This document shows, piece by piece, positions 19,884 to 28,045 of a DNA stretch of 64,000 nt. The stretch comes from Prauserella muralis (lineage in GTDB: Bacteria; Actinomycetota; Actinomycetes; Mycobacteriales; Pseudonocardiaceae), in the NCBI RefSeq assembly GCF_003202285.1, contig NZ_MASW01000001.1:1765681-1829680 (forward strand), read 5' to 3'. The notes under the pieces were generated by a model, which searched no databases, was not told the origin of the DNA, and was given only the letters and a program-made list of their open reading frames with translations. Numbering within the stretch: position 1 is the stretch's first letter; each line of letters opens with the position of its first letter. Made by a program: the position numbers and the translations under genes.

Positions 19884-20783
19884 ATGGCGATCATGCCCGA
19901 GGGTCTGCACGGAGCCCATCTGCGTGCCGAGCTGGCCGAGTACGTCGGCGCGTCCGTCCTGCGCACGTTGGTGCGTGAGGGTCGATTGGTGTCCTTCTCC
20001 CGGTCGGTCGTCGTGGACGCGCGCCGGGCGGCCGACTTCCCGACACGAGCGGCCGCAGGCCTGCTCCACGTCGGCCCGCACGCGGTTCTGACCGGCCCGA
20101 GCGCGCTTGCACTGCACGGCTGCACTGCCGCGGGCACCGGTGCCGTGCACATGGTCGTGCCGTACGAGTGCAAGGCGCGCCGGCGGCCGGGGCTTGTCCT
20201 GCACCACGGCCGCTACGACGACCAGGATGTGCTGGACATCGCCGGGCTCCGAACGCTGGCACTGGACGTCGCCCTCGCGGAGGCGTTGAGCCGGGATACC
20301 CGCCGAACCGGGTTGGCCTGCGCCGATCAAGCCCTTCGGCTGGTGTCCGAGGAGGAGCGCGCGGAGTTCGGGGCATGGGTCGAGGAACGTATCCGGACCA
20401 GGCCCGACCCCCGTGGGCGTCGGCAGGCGCGATCGGTGCTGGCGCTGGCCACCGGGCTGGCGGAGTCACCCGCGGAGAGCTGGATGTTGCTGGCGCTCGT
20501 CGACGGCGGGCTACCGCTGCCCGAGCAGCAGTACCCGATCACGGACCTGTCCGGGAGAGAGCTCTACCGGCTCGACTTCGCGTGGTCCGGTGTCCGCGTC
20601 GCCGTCGAGTACGACGGCTACGAGGCACATGAGGCGAAACAGGAGGCCGATGCGGCACGGGACGCCGATCTGCGTCGGCGCGGCTGGATGGTGATCAGGG
20701 CGACGGCGAGCGATCTGGCCAACCCGTGGCGGGTGATCAGCGAGGTCCAAGCGGCCTTCCGGCGACGCGGGCTCGCCGCTTAG
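19884..20783 (+). CDS. AbiEi-like/DUF559 nuclease-fold protein
   Basis: The roughly 299-residue protein has an N-terminal winged-helix-like region related to AbiEi antitoxin domains (about 5-60) and a middle region like the AbiEi C-terminal part. The C-terminal DUF559/Vsr-like restriction fold is at about 190-295. There PAESWMLLALVD, LDFAW and VAVEYDGYEAH supply Glu, Asp and Glu candidates for a PD-(D/E)xK site. Such fusions are common in actinobacteria and their role is unproven. The ATG at 19884 is the likely start; an in-frame one 48 bases earlier exists. The gene lies between inverted repeat arrays. Confidence 0.7.
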   Translation: MAIMPEGLHGAHLRAELAEYVGASVLRTLVREGRLVSFSRSVVVDARRAADFPTRAAAGLLHVGPHAVLTGPSALALHGCTAAGTGAVHMVVPYECKARRRPGLVLHHGRYDDQDVLDIAGLRTLALDVALAEALSRDTRRTGLACADQALRLVSEEERAEFGAWVEERIRTRPDPRGRRQARSVLALATGLAESPAESWMLLALVDGGLPLPEQQYPITDLSGRELYRLDFAWSGVRVAVEYDGYEAHEAKQEADAARDADLRRRGWMVIRATASDLANPWRVISEVQAAFRRRGLAA

Positions 20784-20800
20784 TCAGCTCGGCACTCACG

Positions 20801-20880
20801 AACGCAGAACTCGCGGGCCTGAGCGCAGGACTCGCGGGCCTGAGCGCAGGACTCGCGGGCCTGAGCGCAGGACTCGCGGG
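20801..20880 (-). repeat. 21-bp tandem repeats B, right array
   Basis: One partial unit (20801-20817) and three perfect 21-bp units (20818, 20839, 20860; core CCTGAGCGCAGGACTCGCGG) run head to tail. They are the exact reverse complement of the left array units and end at the stop codon of the GGCT-like gene. There are no spacers, so this is not a CRISPR array. Confidence 0.94.
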
Positions 20881-21339
20881 TTAGGGGCCGATGCCTTTGC
20901 AGGGGCGGGTGCGCAGGGCGTCGACGTAGTCGGCGGGAGCGCCCGCGGCCTCGGCCGCATCGGCGAGCACCCCCAGATAGCGTGCGGAGGGAAGGCCGCC
21001 CTCGTAGGCGTCGAGCACGTACAGCCACGCCAGGACGGACCCCTCCATGGTCTGGACCCGCAGGCGGATCTTGTTGTGCAGTCCGAGCTCGCCGCCCTCC
21101 CACTGGTCGAGCCGTTCCTCGTCGTAGGGGGTGACGTCGTAGAGCACCACGAACACCCGCGACGAGCGGTCCTCGACGATCGTGGCGAGGGCGCCCTCCC
21201 AGCTCAGGTCCTCGCCGCCGAACGTCAGCCGCCAGCCTTCGAGCCACCCGGTACCCGCCATCGGCGAGTGCGGGGCCCGCTCCATCATCTGGGAGGGTTC
21301 CATGTTGGACCCGTACGCGGCATACAAGGGCACGGGCAC
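20881..21339 (-). CDS. Gamma-glutamylcyclotransferase-like protein
   Basis: The 152-residue protein has the GGCT-fold start YAAYGSNMEP, where the YGSN loop binds the gamma-glutamyl substrate, and a conserved WEGGELGLHNKIRLRV strand. Family members turn gamma-glutamyl peptides into 5-oxoproline, but this branch (like Rv3304) has no proven activity. The GTG at 21339 is the start used; GTG at 21333 is equivalent. It lies between the repeat array and lpdA, which is transcribed the other way. Confidence 0.78.
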   Translation of the reverse strand: MPVPLYAAYGSNMEPSQMMERAPHSPMAGTGWLEGWRLTFGGEDLSWEGALATIVEDRSSRVFVVLYDVTPYDEERLDQWEGGELGLHNKIRLRVQTMEGSVLAWLYVLDAYEGGLPSARYLGVLADAAEAAGAPADYVDALRTRPCKGIGP

Positions 21340-21433
21340 AGCCTAACGGCCACCCGCTCACCCGAAAGGACGCACTCCGCGTGTCCCCGCCTAGAGTGGG
21401 CGCGGGAAGCCACGACGAGGAGGACGAGCGAAC

Positions 21434-22840
21434 GTGACCAAGATCGTGATCATGGGCGGCGGACCAGCCGGCTACGAGGCGGCATTGGTCGCGGCCCAGC
21501 ACGGGGCCGACGTCACCGTGGTCGAGCGGGACGGTCTCGGTGGGGCCTGCGTGCTCTACGACTGCGTGCCGTCCAAGACGTTCATCGCCTCCTCGGGCGC
21601 CCGCGCCAGCCTGCACGGCTTCGGCGAGCTCGGCATCGCGACCGACCTCGCCGACACACGCGTCGACCTGCCGACCGTGCACGGCCGCGTGCGCGGGCTC
21701 GCGCTCGCCCAGTCGGCCGACATCCGCGCCAGGGTCCAGCGCGAAGGTGTGCGCGTCGTCACCGGCACCGGCCGCTTCTGTGACGCCGAGCCGGGCCTGG
21801 CCACGCACCAGATCGCCGTCACCGCCGACCACGGCGAGCAGGTGGAGGTCCTCGACGCCGACGTCGTGCTCATCGCCACCGGCGCCACCCCGCGGGTGCT
21901 GCCCGGCGCGGTGCCCGACGGCGACCGCATCCTCGACTGGCGGCACCTGTACGACCTGCCGGAACTGCCGGAGCACCTGGCCGTCATCGGCTCCGGCGTC
22001 ACGGGCGCCGAGTTCGCCTCCGCCTACACCGAGATGGGCGTCAAGGTCACCGTGGTCTCCAGCCGCGACCGCGTGCTGCCGCACGAGGACGCCGACGCCG
22101 CCGCCGTGCTGGAGGAGGTGTTCTCCCAGCGCGGCACCACCGTGGTCAAGCACGCGCGCGCCGACCGCGTCGAGCGCACCGGCAAGGGCGTGCTGATCCA
22201 CCTCACCGACGGCAGGCAGATCGAGGCCAGCCACGCCCTGATGACGGTCGGCTCCGTGCCCAACACCAACGACATCGGACTGGAACGCGTCGGCATCGAA
22301 CCGGGCCCCGGCGGTTTCATCACGGTCGACCGGGTGTCGCGCACCAGCGCACCCGGCGTGTACGCCGCGGGCGACTGCACCGGCGTGCTCATGCTCGCCT
22401 CGGTCGCCAGCATGCAGGGCCGGATCGCGATGTGGCACGCCCTCGGCGAGGGCGTCGCGCCGATCCGCCTGCGCACGGTCGCGGCCAACGTGTTCACCCA
22501 CCCGGAGATCGCCACCGTCGGCATCAGCCAGCAGGCCATCGACTCCGGCGAGGTGCCGGCCCGCACGATCATGCTGCCGCTGGCCACCAACGCCCGCGCC
22601 AAGATGGAGGGCCTGCGGCAGGGCTTCGTGAAGCTGTTCTGCCGCCCGGCCACCGGCGTTGTCGTGGGCGGCGTGGTGGTGGCGCCGACGGCGAGTGAGC
22701 TGATCCTGCCGATCGCGCTGGCCGTGCAGAACCAGCTCACCGTGGAGCACCTGGCGCTGACGTTCTCGGTGTACCCGTCGCTGTCCGGATCGATCACCGA
22801 GGCGGGCAGGCAGCTCATGCGCCACGACGATCTGGACTGA
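21434..22840 (+). CDS. lpdA: LpdA-type flavoprotein NAD(P)H reductase
   Basis: The 468-residue flavoprotein disulfide reductase family member binds FAD through GGGPAGYEAA and NAD(P)H through GSGVTGAEFA. The C-terminal interface domain is present. It has a Cys39-x4-Cys44 pair (GGACVLYDCVPSK), but the interface His-Glu dyad of true lipoamide dehydrogenases is lost: the segment reads FSVYPSLSGSITEA. This suits the LpdA group, in which Rv3303c acts as a quinone reductase. Start GTG. A glpD gene lies 3.5 kb away, as in mycobacteria. Confidence 0.9.
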   Translation: MTKIVIMGGGPAGYEAALVAAQHGADVTVVERDGLGGACVLYDCVPSKTFIASSGARASLHGFGELGIATDLADTRVDLPTVHGRVRGLALAQSADIRARVQREGVRVVTGTGRFCDAEPGLATHQIAVTADHGEQVEVLDADVVLIATGATPRVLPGAVPDGDRILDWRHLYDLPELPEHLAVIGSGVTGAEFASAYTEMGVKVTVVSSRDRVLPHEDADAAAVLEEVFSQRGTTVVKHARADRVERTGKGVLIHLTDGRQIEASHALMTVGSVPNTNDIGLERVGIEPGPGGFITVDRVSRTSAPGVYAAGDCTGVLMLASVASMQGRIAMWHALGEGVAPIRLRTVAANVFTHPEIATVGISQQAIDSGEVPARTIMLPLATNARAKMEGLRQGFVKLFCRPATGVVVGGVVVAPTASELILPIALAVQNQLTVEHLALTFSVYPSLSGSITEAGRQLMRHDDLD

Positions 22841-22936
22841 AGCCGCTGAAAACCCGGCCTTCGCGCGCGGCTGCTTCTGTCGGTGCCTCGGGTGATGATG
22901 GTCACCCGCAGTCGTCTCGACATGAAGGAGCACTCG

Positions 22937-23719
22937 ATGACCATTCGTGACACGCCCTGGCCCGACGGCACGCCCTGCTGGGTCGACCTCATGGTGCCCG
23001 ATCCCAGGATGGCCATGGACTTCTACGGCGCGTTGCTGGCCTGGGACTTCGCCGACCAGGGCGACGCCTACGGCAACTACCTGCTCTGCTCGGTCGACGG
23101 CAGACAGGTGGCGGGCATCGGCGGGATCCCGCCGGACCAGCAGGGCATGCCCGCCGCGTGGACGACCTACCTCGCCACCTCGGACGTCGACAAGGCCGCG
23201 GCGGCGATCACGGAGAGCGGCGGGCAGATCATGATGCCCGCGATGGACGTCGGCGCGATGGGCCGCATGGCCATCGCCACCGACCCGACGGGTGCGGTGT
23301 TCGGCCTCTGGCAGGCCGGGGAGCATCACGGCGTCGAGCTGGCCAACACGGTGAGCGCGCTGACGTGGAACGAGTGCATCACCCGTGACGTCGAGCGGGC
23401 GAAGACCTTCTACGGCGAGGTGTTCGGCTACGAGTTCGACGACATGTCCGGCGGCGGCTTCACCTACCTGACGCTGAAGGTCGGCGGCAACGTCGTCGGT
23501 GGGCTCGGCGAGCTGAACGCCGAGGCTCCGGCCGACGTGCCCGCGCACTGGTCGGCGTACTTCCAGGTTGCCGACACCGACGCCGCCGTGGCCCGTGCGC
23601 AGGAGCTGGGCGGTTCGCTGGTGCGCCCCGCGCAGGACTCGCCCTTCGGCCGCCTCGCGACCGTCACCGACAACCAGGGCGCCCACCTCGTCCTGATCGC
23701 CGTCCCCGACACGGCCTGA
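22937..23719 (+). CDS. VOC-superfamily protein, two domains
   Basis: The 260-residue cytoplasmic protein consists of two glyoxalase/bleomycin-resistance modules: about 8-125 (CWVDLMVPDPRMAMDFYGAL) and 137-258 (TWNECITRDVERAKTFYGEV). Proteins like this bind small molecules or metals, but the substrate is unknown. The ATG at 22937 has GAAGGAG six bases upstream, which decides the start. It ends beside palindromic repeat A copy 2 and converges on glpK. Confidence 0.85.
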   Translation: MTIRDTPWPDGTPCWVDLMVPDPRMAMDFYGALLAWDFADQGDAYGNYLLCSVDGRQVAGIGGIPPDQQGMPAAWTTYLATSDVDKAAAAITESGGQIMMPAMDVGAMGRMAIATDPTGAVFGLWQAGEHHGVELANTVSALTWNECITRDVERAKTFYGEVFGYEFDDMSGGGFTYLTLKVGGNVVGGLGELNAEAPADVPAHWSAYFQVADTDAAVARAQELGGSLVRPAQDSPFGRLATVTDNQGAHLVLIAVPDTA

Positions 23720-23728
23720 CACAGACGG

Positions 23729-23777
23729 GAGCAAGGGACCTTTACTACCGCGAAACGAGAGTAAAGGTCCCTTGCTC
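23729..23777. repeat. Palindromic repeat A, copy 2
   Basis: Perfect 18-bp arms, GAGCAAGGGACCTTTACT and its complement, enclose a 13-base loop containing CGAAACGAG. The element sits in the 96-bp gap between the convergent VOC and glpK genes, where it could end transcription from both sides. Copy 1 lies at 5399-5451. Confidence 0.92.
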
Positions 23778-23815
23778 ACGGTCTGGGGGCGTGGTGAGGG
23801 GCCCCGGGGGCGTGG

Positions 23816-25327
23816 TCAGTCGGTTTCGACCCAGTCGAAGGTCTTGGTGACGGCCTTCTTCCAGTTGTGGTACTCGCGGGCCCTGCGGTCGGGGTCCATC
23901 TGCGGGTCCCACTGCTTGTCCTTGGCCCAGTTGGAGCGGATGTCCTCCTCGCCCTGCCAGAAGCCCACGGCGAGACCCGCGGCGTAGGCGGCGCCGAGCG
24001 CGGTGGTCTCGTTGACCACCGGACGGATCACCGACACGCCGAGGATGTCGGCCTGGAACTGCATGAGCAGGTCGTTGACCACCATGCCGCCGTCCGCTTT
24101 GAGCGACTTCAGCGGCACGCCCGAGTCGGCGTTCATCGCGTCGATCACCTCGCGGGTCTGGAAGGCCGTCGCCTCCAGCACCGCGCGGGCGAGGTGTCCT
24201 TTGTTGACGTAGCGGGTCAGGCCGACGATGGCGCCGCGCGCGTCGGAACGCCAGTACGGCGCGAACAGCCCCGAGAAGGCGGGCACGAAGTACGCGCCGC
24301 CGTTGTCCTCCACGGTCCGCGCGTGTTCCTCGATCTCGGCGGCCGTGCTGATCATGTTCAGGTTGTCCCGGAGCCACTGCACCAGCGAGCCGGTGACCGC
24401 GATGGCGCCCTCCAGCGCGTACACCGTCTGCTTCGAACCGAGCTTGTAGCACACGGTGGTGAGCAGCCCGTTCTGCGACAGCACCTTCTCGGTGCCCGTG
24501 TTCAGCAGCACGAAGTTACCGGTGCCGTAGGTGTTCTTCGCCTCGCCCACCGACAGGCACGCCTGCCCGAACGTCGCCGCCTGCTGGTCGCCCAGGATCC
24601 CGGCGATCGGCACGCCGCCGAGCGCGCCCTTCGCGCGGCCCTTGCCGTACTCCTCGGACGACGAGCGGATCTCGGGCAGCATCGACAGCGGGATGCCCAT
24701 GTCGGCGGCGATGCTCTCGTCCCACGACAGGGTGTCGAGGTCCATGAGCATGGTGCGGGAGGCGTTGGTCGGGTCGGTGACGTGCAGCCCGCCGTCCGGC
24801 CCGCCCGTCATGTTCCACAGCACCCAGGTGTCCATGTTGCCGAACAGCAGCTCACCAGCCTCGGCGCGCTGGCGGGCGCCGTCCACATTGTCCAGGATCC
24901 ACTTGATCTTGGGCCCGGAGAAGTAGGTGGCCAGCGGCAGCCCGGTCTTCTCGCGGTAGCGCTCCTGCCCACCGCCGAGGGCGCCCAGGTCGTTGACGAT
25001 CCGGTCGGTGCGCGTGTCCTGCCAGACGATCGCGTTGTACACCGGCTTGCCGGTCTTGCGGTCCCACACCAGTGTGGTCTCCCGCTGGTTGGTGATGCCC
25101 ACCGCGGCGATGTCGGCGGCGGTGATGTCGGCGTTGGCCAGCGCCCCGGCCGCGGTGGCCCTGGTGTTGGCCCAGATCTCCTCCGCGTCGTGCTCCACCC
25201 AGCCGGCCTGCGGGAAGATCTGCCTGTGCTCGCGCTGGTCGACGGCGACGACGCTCCCGGAGTGGTCGAAGATCATCGTCCTGGTGGAGGTCGTGCCCTG
25301 GTCGATGGCGGCGACATAGGAAGTCAT
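23816..25327 (-). CDS. glpK: Glycerol kinase
   Basis: The 503-residue FGGY-family kinase phosphorylates glycerol to sn-glycerol 3-phosphate. The N-terminal ATPase motif [10 protein letters not shown], the GDQQAA block and the C-terminal [19 protein letters not shown] are all present and length is standard. It follows glpF on the same strand with a 12-base gap, so the two are probably one operon. Its product is oxidised by the divergently encoded GlpD. Confidence 0.97.
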   Translation of the reverse strand: MTSYVAAIDQGTTSTRTMIFDHSGSVVAVDQREHRQIFPQAGWVEHDAEEIWANTRATAAGALANADITAADIAAVGITNQRETTLVWDRKTGKPVYNAIVWQDTRTDRIVNDLGALGGGQERYREKTGLPLATYFSGPKIKWILDNVDGARQRAEAGELLFGNMDTWVLWNMTGGPDGGLHVTDPTNASRTMLMDLDTLSWDESIAADMGIPLSMLPEIRSSSEEYGKGRAKGALGGVPIAGILGDQQAATFGQACLSVGEAKNTYGTGNFVLLNTGTEKVLSQNGLLTTVCYKLGSKQTVYALEGAIAVTGSLVQWLRDNLNMISTAAEIEEHARTVEDNGGAYFVPAFSGLFAPYWRSDARGAIVGLTRYVNKGHLARAVLEATAFQTREVIDAMNADSGVPLKSLKADGGMVVNDLLMQFQADILGVSVIRPVVNETTALGAAYAAGLAVGFWQGEEDIRSNWAKDKQWDPQMDPDRRAREYHNWKKAVTKTFDWVETD

Positions 25328-25339
25328 GCGTGCTCCAGT

Positions 25340-26089
25340 TCAGCTCAGATTGTTCACGGCCAGGTACAGCAGCGCGGCCGCGCTGCCGCCGGCCAGCGGT
25401 CCGACCACGGGAACCCAGGAGTACCCCCAGTTGGCGTCTCCCTTGCCGCGGATGGGAAGCAGGAACGCGTAGGCGATGCGCGGACCGAGGTCACGCGCCG
25501 GGTTGATGGCGTAGCCGGTCGGCCCGCCGAGCGAGGTGCCGATCACCAGAACGACGAACGACACGCCCGCGTAGCCGAGCGCGGCGTTGCCGAACACGGG
25601 CACCCCGTTGGGGCCCGGCTCGGCGGCGGGCGTCAGCAGGATCCAGGCGACGAGGACGAAGGTGCCGATGAACTCGGTCACGAGGTTCCACGCCTTGTGG
25701 GGGATTTGCGGACCGGTCGAGAAGATGCCGAGGGTGTTCTCCGGCTCGGGGTGGTTGTCGAACTGCAGTTTGTACGTCAGCCAGCACAGCACCGCGCCGA
25801 GCACACCGCCGACCATCTGGCCCGCGAAGTAGATCGGCACGTCCGCCCAGTCCATCTGGCCGGAAACCGCCACGCCGATGGTCACGGCGGGGTTGATGTG
25901 CGCTCCGGTCGGGTTCGCGATGCTGGCGCCGGTGAACACCGCGAACGCCCAGCCGATCGTGATGAACAGGAAGCCGGCGCCGTTGCCCAGCGTGTTCCTC
26001 AACACGTGGTTGGCGACGACCGCCGTACCCAGTAGCACGAGCACCGAGGTGCCCAACATCTCCCAGACGAATATCGCTCCGGCACTCAT
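25340..26089 (-). CDS. glpF: Glycerol uptake facilitator (aquaglyceroporin)
   Basis: The 249-residue MIP-family channel has six predicted helices and two half-helices bearing GAHINPAVT and GYAINPARD. Asp after the second NPA box marks the glycerol-conducting branch. The ATG at 26089 was chosen for the purine-rich GGAGGGCGGAG just upstream; longer readings run through the promoter. It is the first gene of the glpF-glpK unit. Confidence 0.95.
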   Translation of the reverse strand: MSAGAIFVWEMLGTSVLVLLGTAVVANHVLRNTLGNGAGFLFITIGWAFAVFTGASIANPTGAHINPAVTIGVAVSGQMDWADVPIYFAGQMVGGVLGAVLCWLTYKLQFDNHPEPENTLGIFSTGPQIPHKAWNLVTEFIGTFVLVAWILLTPAAEPGPNGVPVFGNAALGYAGVSFVVLVIGTSLGGPTGYAINPARDLGPRIAYAFLLPIRGKGDANWGYSWVPVVGPLAGGSAAALLYLAVNNLS

Positions 26090-26299
26090 GGCTCCGCCCT
26101 CCACACTGGACACCGTTTGCGCAGGGCAGCCCGGCCCGCGGTAGGCGCCGTTGCCGACCCACAGGACCCGCACGCTACTCGCCTGCGAGTGATCTCTCCA
26201 AGCTCCGAGTGTCGCAATCTCGCGGCCGGGTGACATGCGGACGCGCCGAGACGTGCCATGCTGGAGACGTGCGCCCGACCCCGTGGCGAGGAGGAATAC
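26090..26299. promoter_or_regulatory. Divergent glpF/glpD promoter region with palindrome
   Basis: This 210-bp space separates the divergent starts of glpF and glpD and must carry both promoters. It holds a perfect 14-bp palindrome, ACTCGCCTGCGAGT, at 26177-26190, near the middle, which could be a shared operator. I see no convincing -35/-10 pair and no regulator gene nearby. Confidence 0.55.
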
Positions 26300-28045
26300 G
26301 TGACCGCGCATCGTGAACGCGACCTGCCGGGCGTGGCCTCGGCGCGCCTGGGCCCCGAGCACCGCGAGAAGTCGTGGGAACGCCTCGGCCAGGACAGCTT
26401 CGACCTCGTGGTCATCGGCGGCGGCATCGTCGGCGCAGGGACGGCCCTCGACGCCGCGACCCGCGGCCTGCGCGTCGCCCTGGTGGAGGCCCGTGACCTG
26501 GCCTCCGGCACGTCGAGCCGGTCGAGCAAGCTCTTCCACGGCGGGCTGCGTTACCTCGAACAGCTGGAGTTCGGCCTGGTCCGGGAGGCGCTACGGGAGC
26601 GGGAGCTGATGCTCACCCGGCTCGCGCCGCACCTGGTGAAGCCGGTGAGCTTCCTCTACCCGCTCACCCGCCGGGTGTGGGAGCGCCCGTACACCGCGGC
26701 GGGCCTGCTGCTGTACGACACGATGGGCGGCGCCCGCTCGGTACCGGGGCAGAAGCACCTGACCAAGGCCGGCGCGCTGCGCATGGTGCCCGCGCTCAAG
26801 CGCGACGCGCTCATCGGCGGCATCCGCTACTACGACGCCCAGGCCGACGACGCCCGGCACACCATGACCGTGGCGCGAACGGCGGCCCACTACGGCGCCG
26901 TGGTGCGCACGTCCACCCAGGTGGTCGAGTTCCTGCGCGAGGCCGACCGCGTTTCGGGCGTGCGCGTCCGCGACGTGGAGGACGGCAGGGAGACAGAGGT
27001 CCAGGCCAGTGCCGTGATCAACTGCACGGGCGTGTGGACGGACGAGCTGCAGCGGCTCTCCGGCAGCAGGGGCCGGTTCCGGGTGCGCGCCAGCAAGGGC
27101 GTGCACATCGTGGTGCCCCGCGACCGGATCGTCTCCGAGACCGGGCTGATCCTGCGCACGGAGAAGTCGGTGCTGTTCGTGATCCCGTGGCGCAACCACT
27201 GGATCGTCGGCACCACCGACACCGACTGGAACCTCGACCTGGCGCACCCCTCGGCCACCAAACACGACATCGACTACATCCTCGACCACGTCAACGCGGT
27301 GCTGGCGACGCCGCTCACGCACAGCGACATCGAGGGCGTCTACGCGGGGCTGCGCCCGCTGCTGGCGGGGGAGAGCGAGGAGACCTCGAAGCTGTCCCGC
27401 GAGCACGCGGTGGCGCGGGTCGCGCCGGGACTGGTGGCGATCGCGGGCGGCAAGTACACCACCTACCGGGTGATGGCCGCCGACGCGGTCGACGCCGCGT
27501 CCGTCGACCTGCCCTCGCGCGTGCAGTCGTCCATCACGGACAAGGTGCCGCTGGTGGGCGCCGACGGCTACCACGCGCTCGTCAACCAGGCCGACCAGCT
27601 GGCCTCGGCATACGGGCTGCACCCGTACCGTGTGCGGCACCTGCTCGACCGCTACGGCTCGCTGGTCGGCGAGGTGCTGGCCCTGGCCGACGGCAGGCCC
27701 GAGCTGCTGCGGCCCATCGAGCACGCACCCGACTACCTGCGGGTGGAGGCCGCCTACGCGGCCCGCTGCGAGGGCGCGCTCCATCTGGAGGACGTGCTGG
27801 CCCGGCGCACCCGCATCTCGATCGAGTACCCGCATCGGGGGGTGGACTGCGCCGAGCAGGTCGCCGAGCTGATGGGCGAGGTGCTCGGCTGGTCGGCCGA
27901 GCAGACCGCGCAGGAGGTCTCGGTGTACCGGGCGAGGGTGGAGGCCGAGCGCGACTCGCAGACCCAGCCCAGCGACGAGGCCGCCGACGCCCGGCGCTCG
28001 GCCGCGCCCGAGGCCAGGGCGCGGCTCACCGAGCCGGTGGGCTGA
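26300..28045 (+). CDS. glpD: Glycerol-3-phosphate dehydrogenase, FAD-dependent
   Basis: The 581-residue membrane-associated flavoprotein oxidises glycerol 3-phosphate to dihydroxyacetone phosphate and feeds electrons to quinones. The FAD fold VVIGGGIVGAGTALDAATRG is followed by the GlpD signature GTSSRSSKLFHGGLRYLE. The C-terminal GlpD cap domain starts near residue 400. GTG at 26300 has GAGGAGGAA upstream. The last 20 bases overlap the end of the convergent ligase gene. It diverges from glpF-glpK. Confidence 0.96.
   Translation: MTAHRERDLPGVASARLGPEHREKSWERLGQDSFDLVVIGGGIVGAGTALDAATRGLRVALVEARDLASGTSSRSSKLFHGGLRYLEQLEFGLVREALRERELMLTRLAPHLVKPVSFLYPLTRRVWERPYTAAGLLLYDTMGGARSVPGQKHLTKAGALRMVPALKRDALIGGIRYYDAQADDARHTMTVARTAAHYGAVVRTSTQVVEFLREADRVSGVRVRDVEDGRETEVQASAVINCTGVWTDELQRLSGSRGRFRVRASKGVHIVVPRDRIVSETGLILRTEKSVLFVIPWRNHWIVGTTDTDWNLDLAHPSATKHDIDYILDHVNAVLATPLTHSDIEGVYAGLRPLLAGESEETSKLSREHAVARVAPGLVAIAGGKYTTYRVMAADAVDAASVDLPSRVQSSITDKVPLVGADGYHALVNQADQLASAYGLHPYRVRHLLDRYGSLVGEVLALADGRPELLRPIEHAPDYLRVEAAYAARCEGALHLEDVLARRTRISIEYPHRGVDCAEQVAELMGEVLGWSAEQTAQEVSVYRARVEAERDSQTQPSDEAADARRSAAPEARARLTEPVG

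Noticed and set aside
20801-20880. Possible CRISPR array
   Set aside because: Units are directly abutting with no spacers, and no cas gene is present.
20780-23779. A 999-codon open frame on the minus strand over lpdA and the VOC gene
   Set aside because: It is antisense to two clear genes, has shadow composition, and its N-terminus is a translation of the palindromic repeat. Only the part for the GGCT-like gene, in another frame, is real.
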